In this document: piece by piece, positions 35,842-46,360 of the stretch | Layout of the letters: each line of letters starts with the position of its first letter | How positions within the stretch are numbered: the first letter of the stretch is position 1 | The notes under the pieces: generated by a model | Databases searched by the model: none | Seen by the model: the letters and a program-made list of their open reading frames with translations, nothing else | What the model was told of the DNA's origin: nothing | Translations under genes and position numbers: made by a program | Assembly: GCA_034370585.1 (NCBI GenBank) | Contig: CP139762.1 | Location: 26,762,001 to 26,826,000, forward strand | DNA: 64,000 bases | From: Fragaria x ananassa | Lineage: Eukaryota; Streptophyta; Magnoliopsida; Rosales; Rosaceae | Direction: 5' to 3'

Positions 35842-36025
35842 GTTTGACTGGGTGTCAAGAACTGTTAAGTAGTTGTATTGACCCATATTTTAGTGTTGAA
35901 TACTTTCAGATGTGTTATAGCTTCCCCGTTCAACGTGTGAGTAACGTTGAAGCTTTTTTTTCTTCTGAGGATTCTATATTACCTCCTATTACAAAGAGGT
36001 CGGCTGGGAGGCTTAAAATGAAGAG
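35842..36025 (+). pseudogene. MuDR-type transposase last exon, part before LTR insertion
   Basis: After an acceptor (TTGTTAG) the reading is LSSCIDPYFSVEYFQMCY, then SILPPITKRSAGRLKMK, matching the region before the C-terminal zinc knuckle of Mutator (MuDR) transposases. It is interrupted by the Ty3 element at 36,026 and resumes at 46,805. The catalytic exons are absent. Confidence 0.75.
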
Positions 36026-36444
36026 TGTTTCTGCTGGAACCCGCAGGCTCTTGTAGAAACTGTAACACGTGATTCAATCTTCCGAAATCCTTTGTCCTTT
36101 GTTCCGAAGTTCCTTCTTCGCCCTTCCTTATCTGCAAGAAAGGAGAATGACCGGGACACTCCGGTCTTTCTCTCTCCGATGATTAAGTTAATAAGGGTAG
36201 TTGAGTATTTAATGCTAAGACCGATTTTTCTTACCTTTCTGGTTGGTCTTAGCTGCATTTATACCTCTGCGTTGACTCACACTTTGCATCTTCTTCAATG
36301 TGGGACAAATGTTAAGTTTCTGTGGAGGCCTCCCCTCTCGGCCCAGACTGCTTTAGCATCGAGGTTGAGGCCTGTTCGAGCTGCCTCATGCTGGGCTTCA
36401 TAGCATCATGGGCCGAGGGAGGTATTTACTGACTACCGACAACA
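36026..36444 (-). repeat. 3' LTR of Tat element
   Basis: 419 bp, with TG...CA ends when read on either strand. It differs from the 46,381-46,799 copy at one position. It is inserted in the MuDR exon. Confidence 0.95.
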
Positions 36445-36457
36445 AGTCCCCCCAAGT
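36445..36457 (-). promoter_or_regulatory. Polypurine tract of Tat element
   Basis: On the minus strand AACTTGGGGGGACT lies directly before the 3' LTR, the expected primer for plus-strand DNA synthesis. Confidence 0.7.
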
Positions 36458-36808
36458 TCCCGTTCAAGACATGTCTTGAGTGGGGACTTGAAGAAATGGC
36501 CCGTGATGCGGAAATATCAACGGGTACCCGATCTAGTCCCCCCAAGTTCGTGCTCAGGACACGTCGGAAAGGGTTGTGATTGCGATGGAAGGTAGCTAGC
36601 CGTTCCATGTTGTAGTTGTTGATGCTCGAGCGCGGGGTATTATCCCCGCGTGGGTTATCAAGCCACTATTCTCCGTATGAAGGGAATGATATTGGCATGC
36701 CCGACTCCAATGCTTCGGGAGCTGTAAATGGGTCTTACAGTTATCGTGGCTAGTTGTTTTGCCCACGCGTCCCGTTGGTTCTTGCTCGGGTAAACGAATC
36801 TCACGACG

Positions 36809-37022
36809 CAGTTGTTGCTTGCATCCTCCCGATATATGTTATCCAGGAGTTAAAGTTCTTTAGCAGTTGTTGCTTGCTGCCTCCCGATAGATGTTATCCA
36901 GGAGTTAAAGTTCTTTAGCAGTTGTTGCTTGCTATCTCCCGATAGATGTTATCCGGGAGTTAAAGTTCTTTAGCAGTTGTTGCTTGCTGCCTCCCGATAG
37001 ATGTTATCCGGGAGTTAAAGAG
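36809..37022. repeat. 55-bp tandem repeat, four copies
   Basis: Units contain CAGTTGTTGCTTGCTGCCTC and ATCCAGGAGTTAAAGTTCTT. They sit between the 3' LTR and the antisense ORF, a region where Tat elements often carry tandem repeats. Confidence 0.85.
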
Positions 37023-37276
37023 TGGCATTGAGTTGGAAGCCTGGGTGGGTGGGGGTGTCAGGGCATTAATTGCATGTCCGCCAGGTGGCGCGTGGGTGGG
37101 GGTGAAGGGACGTGCATTTAATGGACGTCGTTTCACTTGTCGCTTCGTCGAGAAGCTTCCGGTTAGTGGGGCACGTGTCACGATCCTACGGTGGGTCGTA
37201 ACGGACACGATTGCCTCGTTTAAAATGAATAGTGTTTCGTGGGGGGGGAATCGAGGCGTTGTTTTCCCCCGCTTTG

Positions 37277-37283
37277 TATATAT
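37277..37283 (+). promoter_or_regulatory. Candidate TATA box for the antisense ORF
   Basis: TATATAT on the plus strand follows a C-rich stretch, about 415 bp upstream of the antisense start codon at 37697. Its position suits a separate antisense promoter, but this is inference. Confidence 0.35.
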
Positions 37284-37696
37284 GTTCCGTCTCCCCTCAA
37301 TTTTCGTCCTCTGCTCTCAATTTTCGTCCTCTGCTCTCAATTTTCTTCCTCTTGTTACTCTGTCCTCTGGCCTCATTCGTCATCGATTCAACGTAAATCC
37401 GGACGTAGAAGGAACGCCGCTGTTACCGCTGGTCCGCTTGCGAGGTGCTGTCCATTTGCTGTTTCGGTGCGTTTCCGGCCTTCATTTTTCGGTGAGTATC
37501 TCTTCTCCATCTCGTCTGTTTTCGTTCTCTTTTGTGTCTGTTTCTGGGAATTTTTTAGGATTTGGGGTCTGTTTCTGGGTTTCTTTGGGTCTGTTTCTGG
37601 GTTTTTTGGCTGCTTCTGTGGGTGGTATCGGGACGGTCTGGCGGCGGCATGCGCTGCGATTTCTGATAGCACGTAGGGTTTTTCTATAGGGTTAAG

Positions 37697-39945
37697 ATGG
37701 AGTCTAGGGCTTCCGACGCCACCGCCTCTGGTCCTGCACTGCGGGCTCCCGCTGACGACGAAGAAAGGATGGATCAGTATCTGCATCGGGAGGTCAATAG
37801 AGACTCCTCACGGGTTGCATCCTCCAGTGCGGATCCCGAGCGACAAGTATTGGAAGCGATCCCGATAGCGCGCGTCCTGCACCGCCTGGAGGACGGCAGG
37901 GTTTGTGACGAACCTGTCAGTAGTCTCTCGCCCGAGGAGATCGAGCAATTTAGGGAAGAGTGAGACATTCCTTCCAGCATCCCGATGCGCGGCCTATACC
38001 CGGGGGAATTGGCGTGCGCTCCGAGAGACAACTTCGTAGCGGTGCACGACAACATGTTCCGGAACGGGTTCTCTGTCCCGCTTCCTCAATTTGTTCAGTA
38101 CATGCTGAGCATGTTGCAGCTTGCTCCGGGGCAAGTCCCCCCAAATCAGTGGCGACAACTGCTGGGGCTCGGGTGCCTATACTACCTGTCGAACATGGGG
38201 TGGCCCACGATCAATGAGTTTCGCGCACTCTACAGGTTGACTTACTCGAAGAAGGCAGGAAGCTCCGGGTGCGTTGGGTTCACCGCGCGGGACTACGAGT
38301 CCGTGATCACTGACCTCCCCTCCTCGATAAACAAGGAATGGAGGGCGAAGGTAGTTCTTGTTGGGGGTCCATGGCAGAGAAAAACGAGACGGCACACGGT
38401 CCCCAACTACTTCCGGGCTATCGGGGATCAGTCGTACAGCCTGACAGAGACCGAGCGGGAGCGTATAGCGCGAGTATACGCTGCCTGGCCCCACGAAGAG
38501 GACCGTAGCTCATACCATTTGACGCGGTGGGTCGTTCTCGCTCACTGCGAGATGGGTAGAGTGCCCGGTGGGTTCATCTCTTCTTACGCCTGGCACTTTA
38601 AGTCCTTGTTACATCTTGCTAACGAGATAATGTTTGTGGTTTCGCAGGGAAAATTCCAAGGCGTGTTCCTCGCCCTAACCATCCCCTCGACATGAAGAAA
38701 GACCAAGACCTCTTGAAGATGTTACTGACCAAGGGGGACGTGGCTTCCCGTACCGAAGTCGATGTAGCGACCAGCACCGTACGGGTGTTGGATAAGCAGA
38801 GGGAACTCGAAGTCTCGGACGAAGTGTACGGGTCCGCGTTGACTCCGCCTGTGCCGCCTCCCGCCGCATCGCGAGTCAACTTGGGTGAGAAGAAAAGGCG
38901 TCACCACCACTCAAAGAAATCCCAAAGCTCCGATAGCCAGGTGACATATACCGGGGTGGACGTGTCCGGGAGTCCCGTGCCGAAAGCGAAAAAGCACAGG
39001 TCCACACACGGGGGGTCCTCTTCTACTCCGTCGTTATCGGCATTGGCCCCTCCGGTTCCTAAAATTTCGAAGGCACCGATCCGGCAGGTTCTCGATGAAT
39101 ACGGTTGCGCGGACGAGAAGTTCGTCCGGGCGATGATCAGCGACTTGAAGGGGATCGAACTTGATAGGATGAGGTTCAAAGACGGTGCCCCTTCCGAGAC
39201 CCGTAAGATTGCCCGGGAGCACCTTATGAAGGTAACTTTGTTTGTTGTTTTTTTTTTGTTTCCCTTCCTTTTTTTTTTGTTGATATCTGAACCCCTCCCG
39301 ACTATGATGTAGGCTCTCTTCGCGGTGTATTCCATTGATGCCAGCGAGGACACTGCCGAGCTGAAAGAGCAGGTGGCCAGACTCAACGGGCATGTGAGCT
39401 TTCTCCAGACCGAGAAAGCGTCACTTGAAAAGGAGAAGAGTTCCTTGGCCGAGAAGCTGTCTACGCTTCAGCATCGCGTTGAGGAGTTGGGGAGCCGGGC
39501 TGATAGGGTTCCTCTTCTGGAGGCCGAGGTGGAGAAGGTCCCCCTTCTCGAGGCCGAGGTGGAGAAGTACCGCCCGTTGGAGAGCAAGCTCCGTGAGAGG
39601 GAAGCGGAGATCGAGGAGCTGGTGAACCTTGTTCCAACGCGCTGTGATCAGGCCGTTGCTGAATTCAAGGAGTCCGAGGAATTCAAGGCTCTTCTCCAGT
39701 CCGCCCGGAACGAAGCCATCACGGAGAAATTTACCGAGTGGAGCGCTCACGGGTACCTTGACAAGCCCCGGATGCTAGCAGATCTCCTTGCCGCCCAGGA
39801 GAAGGCCAGAACTGTGGGTCCACAATTGGCTGACCCGGAGGAGCATCCTGTGGTCAATCCCGAGTGTTCCGGAGCCGTGACCCTATCGTCCGAGAGTGAA
39901 GACGCAGAAGATGCTGAGGATCCGGTCGGGGATGATCTGGATTAG
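37697..39945 (+). pseudogene. Antisense ORF of Tat element (putative gypsy-type transposon domain), spliced, one stop
   Basis: It runs opposite to gag-pol. Three exons join in phase: 37697-38555, 38648-39231 and 39313-39945, with GT-AG introns of 92 and 81 bp, for about 690 codons. Exon 1 contains the domain seen in Pfam 'putative gypsy type transposon' (FSVPLPQFVQYMLSMLQLAP, NQWRQLLGLGCLYYLSNMGW). Exon 2 is Ser/Lys-rich with a basic KKRRHHHSKK stretch. Exon 3 is a long coiled coil (LKEQVARLNGHVSFLQTEKA, LLEAEVEKVPLLEAEVEKY) with an acidic tail. An in-frame TGA at 37961 interrupts codon 89. The function of this protein class is unknown. Confidence 0.7.
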
Positions 39946-40217
39946 GAGCCGGAGCTGAGGACTCCCGGATTAGTTGTAGTCCCTTTTTTTTTGAATCACC
40001 ATTTTTGTATGGCTTTTGTGCCTTCACGGGGAAGCACTGACTTCATCCCGGCGACCCGGTTGTCGCAATTTATTTTGGTGTGCATATTGGACTTCTTATT
40101 TTCGCGCCTCGCGCTATGAAATCACCTTTTCTATAGACGTTGTCATCCAAAAGCATCCTCCCGGACTGACCTAATTACTCCCTGGTGAAACTAATGTTAC
40201 AAGTTTGGCCTCACTTA

Positions 40218-40637
40218 GGCATCTTCTCGGTTTGACCTAGTCAAACCCGGAGGCTAACTCAGGCGTTACGAATTTAGCTTCATTTCTGTAAGTTGTTTCC
40301 ACAATAAATGAAGGCATCCTCCCGGGCTGACCGTGTCAAACCCGGAGGCTAACTCAGGTGTTACGAATTTAGCTTCATTTTTGTAAGTTGTTTCCACAAT
40401 AAATGAAGGCATCCTCCCGGGCTGACCGTGTCAAACCCGGAGGCTAACTCAGGTGTTACGAATTTAGCTTCATTTTTGTAAGTTGTTTCCACAATAAATG
40501 AAGGCATCCTCCCGGGCTGACCGTGTCAAACCCGGAGGCTAACTCATGTGTTACGAATTTAGCTTCATTTTTGTAAGTTGTTTCCACAATAAATGAAGGC
40601 ATCCTCCCGGGCTGACCGTGTCAAACCCGGAGGCTAT
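40218..40637. repeat. 95-bp tandem repeat, about 4.4 copies
   Basis: Units contain GGCATCCTCCCGGGCTGACC, GGAGGCTAACTCAGGTGTTA and TTCCACAATAAATGAA. They lie between the ends of integrase and the antisense ORF, where transcripts from the two strands converge. Confidence 0.9.
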
Positions 40638-40659
40638 AATTTACAATTTCCCGATTCCA

Positions 40660-41844
40660 CTATACAGGGTAGAATCTAAGGTGTTCGGCGTTCCATGGGT
40701 GCCCGGAGACTGTGCCGTCCCTATCCCTTAGGAAGAATGTGGCGGGGCCGACTTCGTCTACTATCTCGTACGGGCCTTCCCAAGTCGGATCAAGGGTCAT
40801 CGGTTGGGTCATCACCCGCTTCATCACCCAATCTCCGAGACCCAAGGCTCGTGGCCTAACCTTACAATCGTAGTGTCGGGCGACCCGCTGCTTGTACACT
40901 TGATTGTGCAAGTCTGCCCTGTCCCTTCTTTCCTCGATGAGGTCCAAATTCAGCTGTAGCCCCTCTATGTTGGTCTGCTCATCGAATCCTTCGACTCTCC
41001 CGGTCGGTATTGTTACTTCGATTGGAATGACTGCCTCCGTGCCGAAGGCAAGGCTGAAAGGCGTCTCTCCCGTTGACTCCGTTGCGGTGGTTCGAATTGC
41101 CCAAAGTGTTTCCGGGAGCATTTCTGCCCATAACCCTTTGGCGTCGTCAACCTTCTTTTTAAGCAGCTTCTTTACTATCTTATTGACTGCTTCCACTTGC
41201 CCGTTGGTCTTCGGGTGTGCCACCGATGCAAACACCATTTTGGTTCCCATGCCTTTGGCGAACTCGATGAGCTTAGGGTTGTTGAACTGCGTCCCATTGT
41301 CGGTAATGATCGTCTCGGGGATACCGAACCTGCAGTAGATATTTTTCATGAGGAAACTCATCACACACTCGGTAGTTATCCGTCTGAGCGGCTCCGCTTC
41401 CACCCACTTAGTGTAATAATCTACCGCTACTATAATAAACTTGTATTGTCCGGGAGCAGTTGGAAGTTTCCCGATCAAGTCAAGACCCCACTGAGCGAAG
41501 GGCCATGGTGACATCAGGATTGATAGTGCAATGGAGGGGGAATGGATTTTGTTTGCGTGTTGGTGGCATTTATGGCATCTCGTTGAAACTTGATCTGCCA
41601 TACTCCCCATATTAGGCCAAAAGTACCCCGTCCTTAGAGCCTTAAAAGAGAGGGATCTAGCTCCGGAGTGGTTGCCACAAACTCCCTCATGGATGTCCCG
41701 CAGGATCTTCTCACCCTCTTCTACAGACACGCATTTCAAGCTGGGCATGCTGTACCCCCTGCGATACAGCTTGCCGTCGACAAGCGTGTATCGGGCGCAC
41801 CGTGACTGAAGTTTCCTCGCCTGCCGCCTATTCTCCGGGCGCAC
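40660..41844 (-). CDS. Integrase part of Tat pol (separated by frameshift)
   Basis: 394 residues in the frame after the break. The zinc-binding HHCC is at His52, His59, Cys90 and Cys93. The catalytic triad is Asp122 (WGLDLIGKL), Asp182 (IITDNGTQF) and Glu218 (NGQVEAVNK), followed by a C-terminal domain with GDWVMKRV and the end GHPWNAEHLRFYPV. All key residues are present. It is separated from the upstream pol frame by a 44-bp tandem duplication at 41,792-41,879. Confidence 0.9.
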   Translation of the reverse strand: MRPENRRQARKLQSRCARYTLVDGKLYRRGYSMPSLKCVSVEEGEKILRDIHEGVCGNHSGARSLSFKALRTGYFWPNMGSMADQVSTRCHKCHQHANKIHSPSIALSILMSPWPFAQWGLDLIGKLPTAPGQYKFIIVAVDYYTKWVEAEPLRRITTECVMSFLMKNIYCRFGIPETIITDNGTQFNNPKLIEFAKGMGTKMVFASVAHPKTNGQVEAVNKIVKKLLKKKVDDAKGLWAEMLPETLWAIRTTATESTGETPFSLAFGTEAVIPIEVTIPTGRVEGFDEQTNIEGLQLNLDLIEERRDRADLHNQVYKQRVARHYDCKVRPRALGLGDWVMKRVMTQPMTLDPTWEGPYEIVDEVGPATFFLRDRDGTVSGHPWNAEHLRFYPV

Positions 41845-44678
41845 CGTGACTGAAGTTTCCTCGCCTGCCGCCTATTCTCCGGGCGCACACCTTCTTTGAG
41901 GAACTCGATGATTGGATCCATCCATGTCGGTTCCTTTGGACCCGTAGTTACGGTGAATATTTCAGAGATCGTCTTGTTGATACTTGGCTGATCCAGGATC
42001 TCGATTTTAACCTTCTTACTCCCCTTCAGGCGGGTCCCGGTGGCTAGACGTGCTAGGGCATCTGCACGACCGTTTTCCTTCCTAGGGATTTGTGCTACCG
42101 TTGCTGACCCGAATCCGCACAAGAGGGCCTTCGCGAGTGCCCGATAGGAGTTCAGATAGGGCTCTTTTACTTCAAAGGTCCCGCCGACTTGGTTCACCAC
42201 GAGCTGCGAGTCACTGAACACTTCGACCTTTGTGACTCCAATCTCTAATGCTAACTGCAGCCCCCCAATCAATGCCTCGTACTCGGCAGCATTATTGGAC
42301 GCGGGGAAGTTAAATTCGAGGGCGTACTCGTACTCGAACCCGTCCGGGCTAACCAATATGATTCCGGCCCCGCTCTTGCCTTTGGTGACGGAGCCATCTA
42401 CAAATAGCTTCCAAGATTGTTGGACTTCTTGGACTGCCTCTAGCTCATCCCCCCTGCACTCCGTGACCTTCTCCACGGGTGTCAGCTCTGAAATGAAATC
42501 CGCTGCGGCTTGTCCCTTGATGGCTACTCTCGGCATGTAATGTATATCGAACTCGCCTAGCTCTATCGCCCATTTGGCCAATCTCCCGCTCGTTTCTGGC
42601 TTTAAAAGTACCTGCCTTAGAGGGCAGTTAGTGAACAGGGTGATGGAGTGAGCTTGGAAGTAATGCCGCAGCTTCCGGGCGGTCACGATAAGAGCTAGAG
42701 CCAACTTCTCTAGTTCCGGGTACCTGCTTTCTGCCAGTGTATAGCCTTTGCCTACGTAATACACCGGGAGCTCAATTGCATCATCCTTCCTGATCAAAGC
42801 CGAGCTAACTGCTGTGCCGGATGCTGCTAAATAGAGGTACAGCATCTCCCCGGGAATCGGCTTTGATAGTTTTGGCACAGAAGCCAAATATTCCTTGATA
42901 TTCCTGAATGCCTCCTCTTGCTCGGGCCCCCAATTGACCATTTTGCAACGCTGGCTTTTGAGCAGCTTGAAGAATGGTGCGCACTTGTCCGTGAGCCTGG
43001 AAATAAATCTGGCGAGGGCCGCCACTTTGCCTGTCAGGGACTGTACGTCATTCCTGGATTTTGGGGCAACCATGTCCATTATAGCTTGGACCTTCTCCGG
43101 GTTTGCCTCGATTCCCTGCCGGCTAATGACATGACCTAGGAACTTCCCCTTGACAACTCCAAATGTACATTTTTCCGGGTTCAACCTCATACCGAACGTG
43201 AGCATAATGTCAAAAATTTCTTGCAGATCGCTAACATGCCCGGCCGCGGCGTGACTCTTTACCAACATATCATCCACGTATACTTCCATCGTGACCCCCA
43301 GCTGCTTAGCGAACATCATGTTCATCAGGCGCTGGTAGGTTGCTCCCGCGTTCTTCAATCCGAACGGCATCCTCTTGTAATAGTATACTCCCTTGTCAGT
43401 CGTGAAGGCCGTATGCTCCTCATCCGCGGGATCCACCATTATCTGATTGTAGCCCGCGTAGGCGTCCATGAAACTCAGCATTTCGAACCCGGAGGTGGAA
43501 TCCACGAGTTGGTCAATCCGGGGCAAAGGGAAACTATCTTTGAGGCAGGCCCTATTCAAATTGGTGTAGTCCACGCACATCCTCCACTGGCCCATGGCTT
43601 TCTTCGGTACCATGACCACGTTGGCTAACCACTGTGGGTACTTCGCCTCCTGGATAAACTTGATGTCCAGAAGCCTTTGTACCTCTCTCTTGATGACGTC
43701 ATACTTCGCCAGATCGAAGGATCTCCTCTTCTGTCGTACCGGGGGCACGCCTTTTCGGATCCCCAACCTATGCGTGACCACGTCACTCGGGATACCGGGC
43801 ACGTCGGCATATGACCATGCGAAGGCTTTGCTGTTGGCCTTTAGAAAACGTACAAGCTCCTCCCGGACGAGGGGTGGCAGTTTTGCCCCGATTCTCGCCG
43901 TTCGGGCTGCGAAATCGTCCGAGATGCAAACCAGCTCGGTTTCCTCTACTGAACCGGGTCTCTCGGATTCTGCCCCTTCTGCAATGGCGTTGATCCTGGG
44001 ATCTTCGTATACGTCAGAAATCAATTTACTCGTGCTCACGGAGGATAACACTTCCGCTCTCCTCCTACCATTATCTCTGTCAATGGCGTAGCATCCTCTT
44101 GCTGCCACTTGATCACCCCGGATGGTTACGATTCCCGTTGGCGAGGGTAGCTTCATCATAAGCATGTGTCCCGCGATGAATGCCTTGGCTTTCCACAGGG
44201 CTGGTCTCCCGAGTATCCCATTGTACGCTGAGTCGCAGTCGACAATTATGAAATCGACTGACATTCTCAACGTGTTCCCCTCCTGACCCCCGAGGATCAT
44301 GGGTATGTAGTCGGACCCAAGAGGCTGTACCACGTCCCCAGAGAAGCTTATCAATGGCTCGTTGTCCTGCGTGAGCTTGCTACTCCCCCTTTTTAGTGCT
44401 CGCCACGCGTTTCTGAACAAGACATTTACTGACGCCCCCGTGTCAATCAGGATTTTCTTGCAAAGATAATGATCCAACTGTACTGTTACCAGGAAGGGGT
44501 CCTCGTGAGGCTGTCTGGTCCCTTGCTCTTCTTCTTCTTCGAATGTTACTGACCTCCACCTCGAGTTTACACTCTGAGCGCTAGAGCTCCCGAAAGCGAA
44601 TATCTCTCGCCCATCTCTGCTACCGGGGCACTGTTTTTTGGCCTTGTTACTCCTCCGGTCGATACGTGCCCCCCCCAC
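41736..44678 (-). CDS. Tat pol: protease, reverse transcriptase, two RNase H domains
   Basis: The protease active site is DTGA (Asp79). The reverse transcriptase has FMDAYAGYNQI (about 403), MPFGLKNAGATYQ (437) and the catalytic YVDD (467-470). A Ty3-type RNase H region covers about 585-715, followed by an extra RNase H at about 755-880 with KLFVDGS (Asp761), NNAAEYEAL, FSDSQLVV and GRADALA. This dual arrangement is characteristic of the Tat lineage. The frame starts near 44,678 at a run of eight G next to the gag end, and the last ~30 residues are out-of-frame read-through caused by the 44-bp duplication. Confidence 0.92.
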   Translation of the reverse strand: MGGARIDRRSNKAKKQCPGSRDGREIFAFGSSSAQSVNSRWRSVTFEEEEEQGTRQPHEDPFLVTVQLDHYLCKKILIDTGASVNVLFRNAWRALKRGSSKLTQDNEPLISFSGDVVQPLGSDYIPMILGGQEGNTLRMSVDFIIVDCDSAYNGILGRPALWKAKAFIAGHMLMMKLPSPTGIVTIRGDQVAARGCYAIDRDNGRRRAEVLSSVSTSKLISDVYEDPRINAIAEGAESERPGSVEETELVCISDDFAARTARIGAKLPPLVREELVRFLKANSKAFAWSYADVPGIPSDVVTHRLGIRKGVPPVRQKRRSFDLAKYDVIKREVQRLLDIKFIQEAKYPQWLANVVMVPKKAMGQWRMCVDYTNLNRACLKDSFPLPRIDQLVDSTSGFEMLSFMDAYAGYNQIMVDPADEEHTAFTTDKGVYYYKRMPFGLKNAGATYQRLMNMMFAKQLGVTMEVYVDDMLVKSHAAAGHVSDLQEIFDIMLTFGMRLNPEKCTFGVVKGKFLGHVISRQGIEANPEKVQAIMDMVAPKSRNDVQSLTGKVAALARFISRLTDKCAPFFKLLKSQRCKMVNWGPEQEEAFRNIKEYLASVPKLSKPIPGEMLYLYLAASGTAVSSALIRKDDAIELPVYYVGKGYTLAESRYPELEKLALALIVTARKLRHYFQAHSITLFTNCPLRQVLLKPETSGRLAKWAIELGEFDIHYMPRVAIKGQAAADFISELTPVEKVTECRGDELEAVQEVQQSWKLFVDGSVTKGKSGAGIILVSPDGFEYEYALEFNFPASNNAAEYEALIGGLQLALEIGVTKVEVFSDSQLVVNQVGGTFEVKEPYLNSYRALAKALLCGFGSATVAQIPRKENGRADALARLATGTRLKGSKKVKIEILDQPSINKTISEIFTVTTGPKEPTWMDPIIEFLKEGVRPENRRQARKLQSRCARRIGGRRGNFSHGAPDTRLSTASCIAGGTACPA
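41792..41888. repeat. 44-bp tandem duplication breaking pol
   Basis: Two exact 44-bp copies begin CGGGCGCACCGTGACTGAAG, at 41,792 and 41,836, with 9 further bases of a third. 44 is not a multiple of three, so the duplication shifts the frame between RNase H and integrase. Confidence 0.93.
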
Positions 44679-46338
44679 GGATCGTGTTGATCGTCCCGTA
44701 AATGGGCTCCTCCTTAGCTTGGGGTGGACTCAACACGTATTGCCGAAGCTTCCCTGCTTTAAGCTGACTTTCGATCGCTCTTCTTAGCTCATCACAGTTG
44801 TTTATTGCGTGTGTTGCCTCCCGGTGATATCCACAGTACTTTCCTGTGTCCTCTCGGGTTAGTCGTGACGGTGGGAACCTCCTGTCTGCGGGTCCTGGAA
44901 GATCCCCTTTATTCTCGTTCCACACTACCTCCGGTGTTGCATTCAGGTTTGTGTAGCTTGCCCTGGCCGTGATAATCGTTTCCTTAAACCCGCTGTTTTG
45001 GTTGTTGCCCCTGTTCTTCCCCTGAGGCCCCCCTGATTGCTTGGTTTGGCTCCTACCTCCGTCCTTGAACCTCTTGCTAGGGGTGAAGACTTGTCCCCCC
45101 TGGTCCCCTTTCCAGGTTCTTACTTCTTGGATCATCTGTCCTCGGGGTTCAGACCTCCCGCTTTCCTTTCTTTTACCCTCGCTTTGGTCCCCGTAAGTGT
45201 CATGGTCTGCCTGCGCGTGCCTTACCGCCATTTCCATGAGCTCATCATATCCCCGGGGATTTTCAATTCGTACCGCGTACAAGAACTTCCCGGGCAGCAG
45301 GGCCTGGATAAAGGCCTCTTCCGCCACCTTCTTGTCGAAACTCCTGACCCTGGCTGTGGCCCCTTGCCATCGATTTACGAAGGCCTTTAGTCCCTCGGCG
45401 TGCCCTTGCTTTATCTTGAATAACTGGGCTGTACTCTGCCCGTCCGTTCGCAGTATAAACCGGTTCACGAATCGGTCTGCCAACCTCTTGAAGCAATCTA
45501 TTGAACCGGCCGGGAGTTCATAAAACCAGCTTAATGCTTCTCCCGACAACGTCTCCTGGAACATGTTGCAGCACGCGGCGTCCGAATAACCTTTCGCGTT
45601 CGTATGGGACTTGAAACTGTCGAGGAAGAGATGCGGGTCCCCCTCCCCTCCGTAGTTCAATTTAAGCGGTTTCGCCGCACGGGAACGCAATGTCTGCGTG
45701 ATGGTGGTAGTGAAAGGTCCCCCTCTCTCTTCAAACCCCATACCGGGCGGGTTGTGCGCTGCCCTTCTTTCTGCCTCGTCTAGTCTCGTAGTTAGGGACA
45801 TCACACTGTCCCTCATGGCCATCAAGGCCGCCTCCACTCCCGTTGATTCCTTCCTTCTTTCCTCTACAGGCGCTGGAGGTGGGGGCGAGCCCTCTGCTTC
45901 CATAATTTCAGGAAACAAGCTCGTGCCGACGACTACCGTTCTCCGGGCTACGGGCGGCGTTGCTGGGGACCGCTCCCCCTCGCGGATAGAGTTTGCCGCA
46001 CGCTCGATCACCTCATCACTCTCGAGTCTTCTGGCTAACGCGCTAATTATTGCTGCGTTATCTGCCTCCAGCTTTTTCTCCCGTGCGGCCGCGTCTAAAC
46101 GGTCACGCTGGCCTTCTCTCTCCATGCGTGCTATGTCCGCTCTTAACCTCTCGACGATATCCTCCATTTCTTCCTGTGTGAGGCCGCTCATTGTTCCATC
46201 CGTAAGCGCTCGCGGGACGATCGTATCAGGCGGGCACTCTTCACTTTCGCCCGTCCTTCCCGGCCGGTCACTGCTTCCCGGTGTCTGATCTCCTGAAATT
46301 ATCCTACTCCCGATTCCAACTTCATTTGACTCCGTCAT
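44647..46338 (-). CDS. Tat gag polyprotein
   Basis: 563 residues. An N-terminal predicted coiled coil (about 55-125) precedes the retrotransposon gag domain at about 220-385 (PHLFLDSFKSHTNAKGYSDA, ETLSGEALSWFYELPAGSI, RTDGQSTAQLFKIKQGHAEG). A basic linker follows, then a zinc-knuckle-like CGYHREATHAINNC near the C-terminus. It stops at 44647, just past the G run where the frame changes to pol. It forms the capsid of the virus-like particle. Confidence 0.93.
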   Translation of the reverse strand: MTESNEVGIGSRIISGDQTPGSSDRPGRTGESEECPPDTIVPRALTDGTMSGLTQEEMEDIVERLRADIARMEREGQRDRLDAAAREKKLEADNAAIISALARRLESDEVIERAANSIREGERSPATPPVARRTVVVGTSLFPEIMEAEGSPPPPAPVEERRKESTGVEAALMAMRDSVMSLTTRLDEAERRAAHNPPGMGFEERGGPFTTTITQTLRSRAAKPLKLNYGGEGDPHLFLDSFKSHTNAKGYSDAACCNMFQETLSGEALSWFYELPAGSIDCFKRLADRFVNRFILRTDGQSTAQLFKIKQGHAEGLKAFVNRWQGATARVRSFDKKVAEEAFIQALLPGKFLYAVRIENPRGYDELMEMAVRHAQADHDTYGDQSEGKRKESGRSEPRGQMIQEVRTWKGDQGGQVFTPSKRFKDGGRSQTKQSGGPQGKNRGNNQNSGFKETIITARASYTNLNATPEVVWNENKGDLPGPADRRFPPSRLTREDTGKYCGYHREATHAINNCDELRRAIESQLKAGKLRQYVLSPPQAKEEPIYGTINTIRGGGTYRPEE

Positions 46339-46360
46339 CGAGACTGGCTTTTTGTAAGTA

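Noticed and set aside
36809..40637. CRISPR-like arrays
   Set aside because: The 55-bp and 95-bp units are contiguous tandem repeats without spacers, inside a plant retrotransposon.
45037..46288. Long plus-strand readings opposite gag
   Set aside because: Shadows of the GC-rich gag frame. The real antisense gene of this element lies at 37,697-39,945.
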